Made by a program: the position numbers and the translations under genes
Part shown: positions 11,453-24,267 of the stretch, piece after piece
Position numbering within the stretch: position 1 is the stretch's first letter
Layout: the number at the start of each line of letters is the position of its first letter
Notes under the pieces: model-generated
The model's database searches: none
What the model was told of the DNA's origin: nothing
What the model saw: the letters and a program-made list of their open reading frames with translations, nothing else
DNA from: Casuarius casuarius
Lineage: Eukaryota; Chordata; Aves; Casuariiformes; Casuariidae
NCBI GenBank assembly: GCA_003342895.1
Contig: PTFA01000394.1
Location: 248,001 to 312,000, forward strand
Direction: 5' to 3'
DNA length: 64,000 nucleotides

Positions 11453-11497
11453 GGCATTGCAGGTGTTGATGGCCCCTCAGGCCCAAAAGGAAACATG
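11453..11497 (+). CDS. COL11A1: COL11A1 exon e08 (45 bp), helix residues ~139-153
   Basis: Encodes GIAGVDGPSGPKGNM. Lies 94 bases after e07. Acceptor tatttgtcatag, donor AACATG then gtgagt. The remembered human form is GMAGVDGPPGPKGNM, so one Y proline is replaced by serine. Confidence 0.95.
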
Positions 11498-11937
11498 GTG
11501 AGTAAGTTAGCTGGAAATTAAAAAAGAGAGTGGATTCTAAGAATCCTTTCCAAATTCTCTTACCCTTTCCACTATCCCATCCCTTCCATTTAATTAAAGT
11601 GTTCTATCAAAAGATTCAGATGCCTCATGATCTTATCTTGAAAAGTCTTCTGTTACTTAGTTTTCAGCCCAAAGGGCTAAACATGCTTTCTTTCAAGCTG
11701 CTTTAGCCCCATAGACTCCAGTGCTCAGGGCCTATGTGTGGGCTGAATTCATTACTCTCTATTAATGAAAAGGCCATGATATTCATTAGCATGAAAAAAA
11801 TCACACTGGAGAGAAAGTTGATTGTAGGCTTTAAAGAGGGGGGAACAAAGATGAGTTTGTTTTCCTTTTGGTTCTGACAATGAAGATTTGTAGTGTAGAA
11901 ATGCACACCTAATGCCTTGGTGTTTTTTGCATGGTAG
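11498..11937 (+). other. Intron e08-e09 (440 bp)
   Basis: Nothing recognisable. Acceptor side reads ggtgttttttgcatggtag. Confidence 0.85.
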
Positions 11938-11991
11938 GGTCCTCAAGGGGAACCAGGACCTCCTGGTCAACAAGGAATCCCGGGCCCACAA
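11938..11991 (+). CDS. COL11A1: COL11A1 exon e09 (54 bp), helix residues ~154-171
   Basis: Encodes GPQGEPGPPGQQGIPGPQ. Donor CCACAA then gtaagt (strong). Only one change from remembered human (N to I). Confidence 0.95.
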
Positions 11992-12455
11992 GTAAGTGTA
12001 AAATAACTCTCAAAAAATATGACCTAACATGCAGCAAATGTTTAATGAATGCAAATTAGTACAAACTTAGCTTTTCACATGCAAAACTGATAAAGCTTGA
12101 AGGATTTTATAAATAATGCTACGAATGTGCCTTGTGCGGTGGGAGCAGAGCTTTCAAGTAAGCTTTCAGAGGGATTTTTCATTCAGGAGAAAAATGACTC
12201 ATTCAGTGTTTCTGGAATGCAACAGGAACGGCCACACCTGGAGGAGGGTTCTGAATAGGATCTTGTTACAGACCTACTGCCAGAATAGTGGCTTGTGCAA
12301 AAGACTCACACAAAACTCCTGATCTAACTGGTAATGGGGAAAAAAAGCCACTTACATTTGCAAGTGTGTTTAAACAGATTAATGAGGGACCTTTACTAGG
12401 GTGAATGTATGTATATTGTTCTCTCTGGTTTCTCACACTGGTTTCTTTTTAATAG
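11992..12455 (+). other. Intron e09-e10 (464 bp)
   Basis: Nothing recognisable; a good tract (ctggtttctttttaatag) precedes the next exon. Confidence 0.85.
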
Positions 12456-12500
12456 GGGCTTCCTGGTCCGCAAGGTCCTATTGGACCTCCTGGTGAAAAA
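12456..12500 (+). CDS. COL11A1: COL11A1 exon e10 (45 bp), helix residues ~172-186
   Basis: Encodes GLPGPQGPIGPPGEK, identical to my memory of the human exon. Donor GAAAAA then gtaagt. It precedes a 3.9-kb intron. Confidence 0.95.
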
Positions 12501-15500
12501 GTAAGTTACAGCATTATTCTGGTATTTCACAGTCAGTTCTGTACAATAACCTTGCTTATGTGCTTGAGGGCTTCGCTATGTTTGAGAAAATAGTACTCTA
12601 AGATCTTAGAATTAGCAGACTGTCTTGAAACCATCAATTAAAGGAATGATCAATGGAGGCTTGCCTTTTCTCTCATTTACACTTTTTCACAAGCATAATT
12701 TCCTCCCTTTGATCTGGATTAATTTTTCTGTTATTGGCTTCAGAATCCAATCAACAATGTTAAACAGTGCATACTTGTATGTAAATTAATTTCACTGCAA
12801 GTTGTGAAAATTATTTTATTATGTCCTTTTTATAACAGTTTTCTGTTATCTTTAATTTTTTTAAAAAGCCTGATTCCATTCTCATTTTACAAGGTTTATA
12901 TTTTGATACAGCTCTGCAGTATAATTGGCATAATTGCAGTGTCAATTAAGTTCTTGTTCTAATCTATTTGTACATTTTCTTGTGGTTGGAAACATCTGTA
13001 AATTCCAAAACTGTCACTATTGAATTTGAAACTAATATTACTCTTCCCTCCCCTTTTTGATCAATTCCCTCATCATTGATTCTTCTTTTATTTCTTTCCC
13101 CTTCACTGTTTAATATATGTTTTAGGAGAAATTGAGGGGGATTTTGGGAAAGAACACACATGCTTTCTACCTGCCTCTATGCCTAAGAAGTATTATTCTA
13201 ACAAGATGAGATACATCCACAATATATGCATTCCACAGTCTTTCACAAATGCATACCTTGCCTTTCTGAGAGCTGTAGTTCTGTAAGCCTCTTGATTTTT
13301 TTGTTCGTATCTTTCATATGGTGTGGCCATTTTTTTTTATTCCTGAAATGCTAAATAATAGCTAAATTTTGTACAGTAGGAGAGTTCTTCCCCACCCTGC
13401 ATTGTGCATGTGCATGTCCATCAAGTAATTCTTGAAGCCTCTTCTTAGCATCTTATGGAAAAATATGGGCCCTTTTTATTGGCTAAAGATTGTAAGAAAT
13501 GGCCTTGTGCTTATTTATTGTACCATGGTATCTTGCTGGGTTTAGTCTTGTTATATTCTTGGTTTATCCCTGATGTCCATATCAAGGGGTTTACATATAA
13601 CTGTATTTTATACACTTAGCTCTTAGAATGTTGGATATAGGAGGGTTCCTTCTTTCCTTTTTTTGCTTTTTTTTTTTTTGCTTTTTTTTTTTCTATAGCT
13701 ACTCTACAGCTGGGGTGGGCTGATTTAAATGAGATTAGAATACTAAAAAGGTTTCAGTTAGTTTGCTGGTTCCCTGCATACCTGAATAACTATGACATTG
13801 TTTTGTGATTCTTCTCACTTTAGCGCTCTTCCTTGCTTTTGTATTTAATATTAACATGGATTAAAATATTTTCTTAACAAGCCTACAGTAGGTTACTATG
13901 TATCGTGTTCTGTGAGGTTAAAAAGACTACTAAGAAATACACCAAAATGCAAAAATTGTATTTGTAAACACAAACAATAAGTATTCCAGGCAAAATTTAG
14001 AGGCTTTGTTAAATAAACATATGATAGAAGTGAGTTTTACATTTTTATAGCATTAAAAAAAAAAGGCAGCTTTTGATTTACAATCCTGTCTTCACCAGCT
14101 TTATCTCCTACACACAGAAACCTCACATCCAACCAAATCCCTACTATTCTCAGATAACTTCTAGTATGACCCATTTCTGTGGGCTAGAGAGCATCTGACA
14201 TATCTGTAGATGTAGATTTTTTTTTTAGAATAGCTGAGTTAGTTCAAAATGTATCACATTTCAAATGTAGAGAATGAATTAAAGTTATTCTGACAGTAAA
14301 ACCATACCCTGTGGGCTGTTATTGGGTGGAGCTGGATCACTGCACAGTGAGGCAGAATTCTCAGCAAGCAGGACNTGTTTGCTGTGACACTTCCCCAAGC
14401 GTGGAGCAATCCTTCCATCCCACTAAGCACTAGATAGAGCACTACCAAATACAGTGATTGTGAGGCACCACCACTAGTCATGTGAAGAGAAACTGTTTCA
14501 GCAGATTTAATACTTTTGTCTAAAGCATTACATGGCTTCAGGACAAAATGGCTCAGGCAGCCTAATCTTCATATGATGAAAGGGCTTGTTCTCCATCCTA
14601 GGTGCTAGAGGCATCCCTATGGAAAAGTAAGTCTGAGATCTCTCATTTCTCCTGCTGGTTAATGCATACACTACATAAACTGAGAAGCATCCTGGATATG
14701 TTACATATACACTTAGAAATTCCATAATCATTTCTGAGATTCTTAGGATACTGTCTCTGATGGGACCTGCTGAGAGGGCTTTTAAACTTAAGATTCTAGG
14801 TGTGTGGTAGGACGGGAACAGGCCTAAGGAACAGGTGAAAATATTGGCCATTTGGCAGGTTCTGATGACCCAGAAACTTCTGTCTGCTAGTTTCCTTACA
14901 TGCAGNCTTTGCAGTGTGTGAAGCAACAATATCCAGATGTTAAAAGAAAGTTTTCTACCTAAACCAATTTAGAGAGGGATTTCCCCTTTCAGTTCAGGTT
15001 TTCCTTGTTGAATTCAGCAACACTCCAAATTTCTGTCTATTTCAGCCTGCTTACATTTTCTGTTTACTTATATATCTAAATATTTAAAGGCAGTTATTGT
15101 GGTACACATAAGCACCTCTAATGGAAATTGAGCAACAATATTTAAAATATGAATACAAATAGTTTTCTCCTGATACTGAAAGCCCTTTTCTTCTGTTTCC
15201 TTCATGCAGTATGTATTCCCAAATCTATTCACATCAAAGATTTTCTCCATTTAAGCCCATTTATTTAGAAAAATTTAATGGAAAAAAATATCAAAATTTT
15301 AGATGCTACAGCTCAAGATGAAGTATCATGCTGCTAGCAGATTCTCTTTTAAGGACATTATGTACAATATACTTTGTGACAGCTTACTACCCCAAGATTG
15401 CTCATACTTCAGAGCCTACTCATAAAAGCTCTGCACATACAAGCAGTCCAAGGGAGATCAGTGAGTATGTTCAGGAAAGGGAAAAAAAAAAAAAAAAAAG

Positions 15501-16392
15501 TCTCTGAAAAGTTAGCGTTTCAGTCATGTAAAACAATAGCAGCCATAATATCTTCAATATACTTGAGTCAGAATATGCCTAGATGGCTAATCTGAAAGTG
15601 ACATTTAAGGCTCAGCTGTGATATAGAATTGTCTGTGTACATTCTTATATCTAATAGGACCAAACTACTCATGATTTTGTTGCTGTTGCAGCTACTGAAT
15701 GCTATAATAGGGTAATGATGACACTAAGGAAATATTTCAGTTAATATATCATTATTCAGCTAATGTTAATTACCACAAGCAGTAGCTTGCACATTTTTCT
15801 TTCTAGTTTATTGGTTTTTTTTTTTTTAATTGACAAACTATTTCTGTAATATACTTTCTGTGGTCACTATGTGTAATATACACCTGTGGTCGAAGTATCT
15901 AGTTTCGCCTGATGTTCATAATCCTCACAACTCTCTAAAAATCAGTGCTGTGAGTTTCTTTTGCTGCTTCTTGATTCACACCTGCAGACAGCTGTTTGGA
16001 GTCTAAGGTTCACAGCGCTTTTGTTTTTAATAGCATTTCTAGCAAATAGCAAATCATTTTGATTTGGGCTTTAAATTACACAGACACTACAATATCTTCT
16101 TTGATACTTCACTGGATATGAGCATATTTCTTAACTGTAAAGGTGAGCTTTTAAAGTAACTTATTTGAAATTAATGAAACTGATATATATTAAAGCTGAT
16201 GAACTGAGAACTGATGAATCTAAGATGGGATCTAAACTTCTGGAACATACCCCTTCCACTCCTTCCATCCTCCTGCATTACTGTATTACTGCTTTCTTTT
16301 CTTTTTATTCCTAGTGCTGTTTACAGACAATCCTCATTGAAGTCTCATTGTCTGATATCATTCTTAAAATGTGTGTTCGTTATTGTACTTAG
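12501..16392 (+). other. Intron e10-e11 (3892 bp)
   Basis: AT-rich. Contains interrupted T runs at 13659-13692, an 18-base A run at 15482-15499 and another T run near 15817-15829. Two N bases occur (about 14374 and 14906). Minus-strand frames around 14254-14929 are interrupted by Ns and have no pattern of a known protein. Confidence 0.85.
15482..15499. repeat. Poly-A run (18 bases)
   Basis: Uninterrupted A homopolymer. I see no element body or flanking duplication that would make it a retroposon tail. Confidence 0.95.
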
Positions 16393-16446
16393 GGACCTCA
16401 AGGCAAGCCTGGCCTGCCTGGCCTTCCTGGTTCTGATGGGCCTCCT
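16393..16446 (+). CDS. COL11A1: COL11A1 exon e11 (54 bp), helix residues ~187-204
   Basis: Encodes GPQGKPGLPGLPGSDGPP. Acceptor gttattgtacttag, donor CCTCCT then gtaagt. Human, as recalled, has GLAGLPGADGPP at the end, so A to P and A to S. Confidence 0.95.
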
Positions 16447-16970
16447 GTAAGTAACCAAATACTTTGTCCGCTGAATGTCTAAATACTCTTACCAAGTAAC
16501 ACATAATTTTAGATACCAATGTTGCAAAGAGAAAATGGAGAGTAAAAGCATCAGTAGTCCTACTTGGAACAGCATTTTAAAATCTGTGTAAACCCTCTGT
16601 ATCACTTAAGCGATTAAAACTTTGAGAGCTGATTTTGAAGCAGTTGCTAGAAATGGCTTTGGGCTTCAAGATAATAAAATGCATACAAAACATCTGCATT
16701 GATGAGCAAGTAACCTGACTGACATACAGAGGGTGAAATACTGTAATACTGTTCACCATAGTCCTACTATATCACTGTGGAAGAGCAAATCTTTATTTAT
16801 TTATTTTTTATTTTTTATTTTTTTTTAAAACAGAAGACGTCTGTGGTCACCACTTATTTTTTCAGGAAACAGGATAGGCTATTTCTTTCTCTGCTTCCTG
16901 ACCCAAGTTGTATATCATATGTTTAGACCTCTTCACTGTCTACGCTGGGACAGACCTAAGCCAAACTTTA

Positions 16971-17044
16971 TAATCCTGCAATTGCTAAGGAGTTCAGCTT
17001 CTGAGGATAATCCTGCAATTGCTAAGGAGTTCAGCTTCTGAGGA
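16971..17044. repeat. Exact 37-bp tandem duplication
   Basis: Units 16971-17007 and 17008-17044 are identical over all 37 bases and begin taatcctgcaattgct. Perfect identity suggests either a very recent duplication or an assembly artefact. Confidence 0.97.
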
Positions 17045-18386
17045 TACACTCAGTCCTGTGAACAGAGGATGTAACCACCTGAGCAGCATTGCTTACAGCT
17101 CAGGCATTAAGCTTACAAAGGGAATCAATACTTTTAATGACATGCATGCGCACAAGTTTTCTTGCATCAAAAACATCATGTCTTTTACTACCAAGAACCA
17201 TCAGACAGACAGTGTGTCTTCTCAGACCATCTCTCCTTTCCATGCCATTTTCTCTTACAATTTTTCTTCCACAGATTATATCTGTGTTTCTTAAATCAAC
17301 GGAAGCACTCAAGACTTTCAGCAGGAGTTTTGCTAGGATAAGAACTACAGAACTGACTGCAGGGGTTTTGTTGCATAGATGAATATATTACAAATACAGA
17401 ATTTTACCCAGGGCTATCACAATCTCTCTTTTTAGAAACGCGCTTGACAGTCCAGCTGAAAAATTATGGTAGCCTATACTAAGTAGTCTTGAATCTTTGT
17501 CTAAACATTTGAGCTTTCCCTTTATCCTTCTCTACATGCTGAGAATAATATTAATTTCCAAACGTTAGCATTCTTTAAAAATCTGCATGTGTTAAACCTT
17601 AAGGGGGGAAAAAAGGCTGTAAGAGATAACCAGGTGTTAGCACAGGTATGAATTCATACCTGATATACATCCCTACTCCATGTTATCTCCCTAATGCACA
17701 AGTAGGTTTGTTTAGAGGAAGGGGGAGGGAGACAGGTTCAACTAAATCCATTTGAATTGACATGACCTACTTATAACTGTAGAATTACTGTGGTGATTGA
17801 AGGCAATGAGCAGTATCTACTTGATTTCAGTGAGATTTGTGTCTCATCCCATGATATCCATACTAAGATCATGTAAAAGNTCGTGGACATTTTTTTTCAG
17901 ATCAGAAAAATTCCTGCTATACTATTTCATTTCACTGCTATGTGAGGAAATGTCATTCTTTTTTGAAGGAGAGATATTGTTAAAAGTGGTATATTATACT
18001 GGAATTAATGGAGCTCTAAGGGACACAGATGTGCTCTTTAATTGCAGCATTTTTTGAGTCATTTAATGTTAGAGAGCTCTCTAATACTGGGTGGGGATTT
18101 AAAATCTTGTACACAAAAAAGCATGTTCTAGGAGATAAGAATTAAACCACTGACATATGTGCCCTTTAAAAAAAAAATTCTTGTTAGTAAGACAAACTCT
18201 TTAAAGCAAAATGAACAATTAGGTATTAAATAATTTTTATTTTAATCATTACTTTTAGTGTTAATTAATAAACCACGTATTTTAATCTGTTTTCCAAGCT
18301 AGCAAATAAAATATAAGCACCAGAGGTTTGTCATATAAGATTAGCGGGCACTTCAAAATTATATCACATCTGACAGACTGAAAACA

Positions 18387-18450
18387 TTTTGGTGTGTCAA
18401 TGACACCAAAACATAAATATTTTTAGTAACTGGCTACATGTTATGTAGCC
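18387..18450. repeat. Two adjacent perfect hairpins
   Basis: First hairpin: ttttggtgt at 18387-18395 pairs with acaccaaaa at 18403-18411 across a 7-base loop. Second: ggctacat at 18432-18439 pairs with atgtagcc at 18443-18450 across a 3-base loop. No function is known. Confidence 0.8.
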
Positions 18451-19214
18451 TATGTTATGTTATATGGGACTACATGCTTGGCAAAACTAGAGATTTACTA
18501 TACTCCAGTAATAAGACTGATCAACATAAGTAGAAAAAGGATTCCTGGCTGATTCTCGTACATGATTATCTTCTGTTCACATTTACTTACATTAAATTGC
18601 CATTAAATTTCACAGCACTTTAGTATAAATTTTGTAATAAAGAAAAATAATTGGTTGGTAAATAATTGTTTTGAGTGCTGCAGTATTTTTAACTTTGGTG
18701 ATATGGAACAAAAACTAAAACATAAACATATTTTGTTTTAAAAGCAAGTAACACTTTAAAGTAAAGATATGGAAGTAGTGCAGAATGTTAAGTAAAACTA
18801 GATCAATTCCTTTATTGGTTCATGCAATAAATGCCACAGTCTTTTGAAGGTGTTTTAGGAATGTCTTTATGCTGTAAGATCACCCAGCCTGTTTAAAAAT
18901 CAAGTCCAAGAGTGTCTTACATTTAAATCCTCTAACTGCTGAAACATTAAAAAGAAGGGGCGATCAGGGTATTGCTGAAAACATTCACATTAATGTAATC
19001 ATTGTCTGGCTTTTCCTGTGTTTCCTAAAGTAATTCAGTATTGAAAGGAAAATCTTTCCTCAAAAATTGTTTGTTTGGTTTTTTTTTACCTTTGGTATAC
19101 AGAAAAAGGGATGTTTAATGTCATGAAATTCAAGTGTTAAAATAACTGTATTTTTGTAATGAAATATCATTTCCCAGAGTGTTTTCCAAACCAGATACAT
19201 TTCTTTTGAATCAG

Positions 19215-19259
19215 GGTCATCCTGGCAAAGAAGGTCAGTCTGGAGAGAAAGGTGCACTG
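19215..19259 (+). CDS. COL11A1: COL11A1 exon e12 (45 bp), helix residues ~205-219
   Basis: Encodes GHPGKEGQSGEKGAL, identical to remembered human. Acceptor ttcttttgaatcag, donor GCACTG then gtgagt. Confidence 0.95.
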
Positions 19260-20723
19260 GTGAGTTTCAAAACCTTTTTATATGCTTACATAGCTTTCAA
19301 GAAAGCTTTTGCAAGTTTTTCAGTTCTGTGATGCATTTGTTCCTGAAGGACTGTTTAGGAAGATAATAGAAAACCCACCATGCATTCAGAGCATCTGTGT
19401 GCTGACAAACTTATTTATAATATTCTAAGGATAGAGGAGTAATAATATAAACTTATGTGTTACTCTTTTAAAGTAAAACTAATTGTGGAGCTGACAGAAT
19501 GGCAATCTACAAAAGTAGCATACATGTCATATAAATCAGCTTGCAAATGGTTTGATTTTTACAATTCCATAACATTGGGTACCTGCTAGAACTCTTCAGA
19601 ACTTTTAGAAGAACCAAAGTGTGCATATACATTGGACTTTTTTTAGGTCACCCTCAAGTCAGTGACAGTGAAAAGTAATTTTTTTGCTGTAATGAAGCAT
19701 TGAAGGGTTTTTTTAGGCTCTTTAAAGTTTTCTCTAGCTTAAATCTAAATATTGACCCTTATTTATCCAGAATAGCACCCTATTCCTTTAGTACTGCAAC
19801 TGGAATCACTTGGACATTTTGGAAAGTACAGTTCCACAGACATCAGGATACTAATATCTGTCCACAATGGTGTAATCTGTTAGAGACTTTGGGATTTTTA
19901 TCCTGATTTCCTAAGAAAATAAAGCTTACAATGATGATGTGTTTTGAAAGTATATGTGTATAAGCACCTGTCTGTCGGTTGTTCTTCGTGCCTTTTGAAT
20001 TCTCTGATTAGTTCCAGCCAAATTCGATAGAACACTTTATTTCTCAGAGGTATTAAATGCCTGAAGGTTTGTGAAAAGACNCAGCTGGAAATGGGAAAAA
20101 GACTTTATTCATACCCCTATTAGGGAAAGATTGTGGCACACACCTCTGACATCAGAGAATCAACCAATTTTATTTTATTTTTTTTAAACTATGCACAGGG
20201 AGTGCATAGTATAGAAATTAAACATCTGTAAAATCCTCAGGAAATGGTAAATGACAGCATCCAGTTACTAGTCTGTATTGATTAAGCACCATTAGCCTTT
20301 TAAATTTCAGTTTTGAAATCTGCTTTTTTGAGAGACCATGATTTTTATTAGCAGCATTATTTTGATCTGTACTTTTGACTTCTGCCATCATTGTAATGAA
20401 CATACAAATTTTCTCCAGGAAAGACACCACTGAAATGGGTACTGATTTGTTTATTTTACATTTCTAAATGCCATTGTTTTAGGTTATTTATATTGCGAGT
20501 AGATGTTTCCCAAAAATACAAATAGAACCAAGTTTGTAAACCTATAAATGGTTCCATAAATGCAACCTTTCTTAGTGGCAGACAGCCTGAAAAGTCTATC
20601 AACCTAATGTTATTTTGATGTCTCACACAAGACTGCTGCATTGTAGTGAAAGAACAAGGATTAGACTCAGAAGAGAACTGCTTGTTAAGCAACTACTACA
20701 AAGTTCTTTACAATATATTTTAG
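19260..20723 (+). other. Intron e12-e13 (1464 bp)
   Basis: Nothing recognisable beyond T-rich patches; one N at about 20081. Confidence 0.85.
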
Positions 20724-20777
20724 GGGCCTCCAGGTCCTCAGGGTCCAATTGGCTATCCAGGTCCTCGTGGTGTAAAG
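20724..20777 (+). CDS. COL11A1: COL11A1 exon e13 (54 bp), helix residues ~220-237
   Basis: Encodes GPPGPQGPIGYPGPRGVK, identical to remembered human. Acceptor caatatattttag, donor GTAAAG then gtaaga. Followed by the shortest intron in the window. Confidence 0.95.
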
Positions 20778-20862
20778 GTAAGATTTAATCATTGGATTCT
20801 TCTCCCTAGCCCCCTCTTTCTGATAATATATGGTGGATAATTCTTTTTATTCTTTTCTTCAG

Positions 20863-20907
20863 GGAGCTGATGGTGTCCGTGGTCTCAAAGGCTCCAAAGG
20901 TGAAAAG
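20863..20907 (+). CDS. COL11A1: COL11A1 exon e14 (45 bp), helix residues ~238-252
   Basis: Encodes GADGVRGLKGSKGEK, a basic peptide identical to remembered human. The intron before it is only 85 bases with a good tract (attcttttcttcag). Donor GAAAAG then gtaaac. Confidence 0.95.
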
Positions 20908-23294
20908 GTAAACCTATGACTGCATTTATGTCCTTTCTGTTTTTCTGTGTTCCATATTTCCGTGCCACCTCTTCTGTCTCCTTCATTGCAATGTGTTTTC
21001 TCCCATAGTGGTAGGGTTGCCTTACCCCTAAGGACATACATAAGTCAATTACCTCCATGGTTATTAGCATGGTTACAAAGTGAATGTAAAATATTCATTT
21101 ATGAGAAGGCTTTTGGATTCTTTTGGCACCAGTGTAAATAACTTCTCCCTAAGGTGCTCTGAACTGGAGAATTAGACATCCTGTTTCCTGTTAATAGATA
21201 TTACAATGGATGCTGAGGAGCTTGTCGCCTCAGAGAGATTTGTGGTAAAAAGGGTGTTATTTTTATGATTTTGATAGTGCTATAGGCTAGATTTTGTATT
21301 TCTTATGTACCCAGAACTTTCAATAACTTTTTAAGTTCCAGGTATTTGTGAGCCAGTTCTCTGGCTTTGCCCAAGTGATGCACAGCCCTAGACAGATACA
21401 TATATATAAACATGAATAAAGTTTTTACTTTCCCCTGATACCATTACTTCTCTACATAGAGCAAATCCTCCTGGCAGAGCAGACACCAACTGCTGCAGTC
21501 TCTACTGGCTTCTAATGATCTGCAGTGGCTGAAACTGCAGCCAGTATTGGCTTGAATTCCCACTTTCCTCAGCACTCAGAATGAGACAGATTACAGACAC
21601 CCTCACTCACACCACCTGATCGCACAGGAAAATTCGGCCTTATGGCTAGTGGCTGCTGTGTACATATTTATATCTATATTTCTAAAGCAGAAGACTCACT
21701 CTTGCCAAAAAGCCTTGATTTCAGCACTAGAGATCTGTCTTTCAGGCTCAGATACAAGAGCTGCTGTACATTTTCAGGCTTTCCTAAATCACAGTTTGTC
21801 TAGCCCACGGACTCCTTTTAGGGTTGCTCATTAAATCTAAGCTGAAAACCAAGAGTATGTTTAAAACCCTGCAGTGACTGGAAAGTTCAAAAAAAGCAGC
21901 CTTGTCTCGTGCCATACTGAGAGATTAAAATCTAGCTGGGACAAAATACAGGGTTCACATGCAAATAAGATATGTGTATAGATATATAGAGATAGATAAA
22001 TATAGATATATATCAATAAATTCTGGTTAGCATAATCTCCACAGCATTTCTGTGGTCCTAAAAGTTGATCTCGCAGCTGCAATAAGACACTGAACACTCT
22101 TGAACACCTCAAAATGTCACACAAAGGTATTTCACAAATTGCTCTCCCAGAGCTTTAAAGGTCTGTTATACAGAGATCTTTTTTATCAAAATCATTCAGA
22201 TACTATTATGCTGGGGAAAATCATTCATCACAGGAAGAGCTTTGCTCCCAGTATATAAATGAGCATTAGATAAAAGTGTACCATCTCTAATCTTTTGTGA
22301 TCTGGACATTGGAGCTGTAGTTGTATGATAAGTGAGACTGAGAGAGTGAATCAAAAGCTGGTATCAGTAATGCTAGAGCAAGTCTTGAACAACTCCATTG
22401 CCTTTGGAGATTTCTGTTTGTGTCAGTGAACTAACTCATGTAGGGGTAAATACAACTTGACCAAGTACTGTCTGCTTATACTTCAGTATGGAGACCTTTT
22501 AAAAGGCATGGACTAAATTAGCTGCAAGTACTTGTTAAGCAGTAGATAAGTAGTTCTCACTAAGAATCACAATAATGTGCACCTGTTTTGCCACCGTACA
22601 CAGATTCAAGCTTAATGTCTGTTTGTTTTTCTACTTTCTTTCAACCCCATCGGCCAATGAGATTCGTCAGGAGTAGGCAGGACTAAGTATTGCCAGACAT
22701 CCAACCACTATATAAATACTAATTCTTCTTTTAGTAGTTATGAACATTAATATTTGTCTTATTTTTCTTTTATTAAGACAACACTGCCATTACCAGCCTA
22801 TTTGGTTCCTTTCATGATACTATTAAGACACTAATCTAAAAGAAAAATTAAATAAAAGGAAAGTTCTGCCATTGCAAATAAAAACACTAAATTATTTGCC
22901 ACCAATTTTTTAATTAATTGGATTGATGGCCTTATTGAAATAGGAGAAAACCAAAAAAAATTCAGGACCTTATAAGGGGATTCATAATCAAACTTAAGAA
23001 TTATTTTGTCTCTATCTTTAAACAGCTTTTAAACAGCTATTATTAGGAACTTTTCAGCTAAGCAATCATTTTATATAGTGGACTGATACACTTTCTCTAA
23101 AATAGCAATAGCCCTATTAAAATACTCTGGTGTGTTAAGTTCTTACTTTATCTGTACAAATTATTTTAATCTGTAGTGGATGAATTATTGCTATTGGTAG
23201 CAGTAAGGTTATCTAGTATTTTTTATTCTTTCTGCAGAAAAAAACCCCTTTCCTATACTAAAAGTCTTGATATATACATTTCTGTCTTCTTTAG
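20908..23294 (+). other. Intron e14-e15 (2387 bp)
   Basis: Contains a decayed GATA/TATA simple repeat at about 21968-22016 and a CCAAT plus TATATAAA arrangement at 22654-22716. No other signal is seen. Confidence 0.85.
21968..22016. repeat. Decayed GATA/TATA simple repeat
   Basis: Run of imperfect tatagata and gatata units, typical of an old microsatellite. Confidence 0.85.
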
Positions 23295-23348
23295 GGTGAG
23301 GATGGTTTCCCAGGATTTAAAGGTGACATGGGCCTTAAAGGTGATCGG
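23295..23348 (+). CDS. COL11A1: COL11A1 exon e15 (54 bp), helix residues ~253-270
   Basis: Encodes GEDGFPGFKGDMGLKGDR, identical to remembered human; phenylalanine-containing triplets GFP GFK are distinctive. Acceptor gtcttctttag, donor GATCGG then gtaagc. Confidence 0.95.
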
Positions 23349-24159
23349 GTAAGCATTTATTTGATAGCCCATATGTTCTTAAAAAGAGTAACTGTCATTA
23401 TCTTGAAAGGATCATTTAAGTGAATGAATAAATTTAAACCAAAAATAAAATAAAAGCTAGTAGCTATAATTATTTTTATTCCCTGAGCCTGCACAGATTT
23501 CAGCCAGAGAGCTGGTTCTTGTGAATCAGCAATCCCTAGCTATAAAAAGAAAGATAATGCCAGTCTTGGATTTCCTTTTCAATAAGCTTCTTTCTAGATA
23601 GGGACTTTATCAAGATTCCAAGATGTTCGGTATTTGCCTGAGAAAAAATAATTTATCCGGAATAAAGGTGGTTCCATTCCAATATTAGCATCTCGCAAGT
23701 TTCTGACAAAAAGTCTTTTATTTAGCCCAAAGGAAGAGGGCTGACTTCTTTCCAGAACAGTGTTGTGCAGGTTCTAGACAGCTTCTCACAAGAGCCTGCT
23801 GGCCAACATCTGTTAACTGTAAACATATGCAACTGTGGTGATGGGATCCACATAAATACTTAGAAACACACATTTTTCTTATACGGACCCTCAGAATGCC
23901 TTCACAAGGGCTTAGGGAAGGAAAAATAAGAATAGACAGCTTCCAAACCCAGTTCTCTTCAGGCAAGGAAACTGGGCTCTAGAACCTGTAAAAATAGCAT
24001 TTTGTGGCTAGCTTATGTGCATTTGCATTGATTAAGCAGTGGTATTTTTCTTATCTCCATATATTTCTCCTGAAAACTTATTTTCAACTAATTGTAGGTA
24101 GACTCGCTATTAGATGCATACAGTCAATTTTTCCATGTTTACATGATGTTGTATTTTAG
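23349..24159 (+). other. Intron e15-e16 (811 bp)
   Basis: Nothing recognisable; the acceptor side reads gatgttgtattttag. Confidence 0.85.
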
Positions 24160-24267
24160 GGAGAAGTTGGCCAGCCAGGTCCACGGGGAGAAGACGGCCC
24201 AGAAGGTCCAAAAGGTCGAGCAGGTCCGTCTGGGGACCCAGGTGCTGCTGGTCCAGCTGGGGAAAAG
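24160..24267 (+). CDS. COL11A1: COL11A1 exon e16 (108 bp), helix residues ~271-306
   Basis: A double-size exon of 36 residues. It opens [18 protein letters not shown], then continues with [18 protein letters not shown]. The second half is the most diverged stretch from remembered human (several Ser, Thr, Gln and Pro to Ala or Pro changes), while the charged first half is kept. Donor GAAAAG then gtcagt, a slightly unusual but acceptable donor. Confidence 0.95.

Larger units (their letters stand above)
16447..19214 (+). other. Intron e11-e12 (2768 bp)
   Basis: Contains T/A-rich runs at 16790-16830, an exact 37-base tandem duplication at 16971-17044 and two adjacent perfect hairpins at 18387-18450. 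One N at about 17880. No coding signal is seen. Confidence 0.85.
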
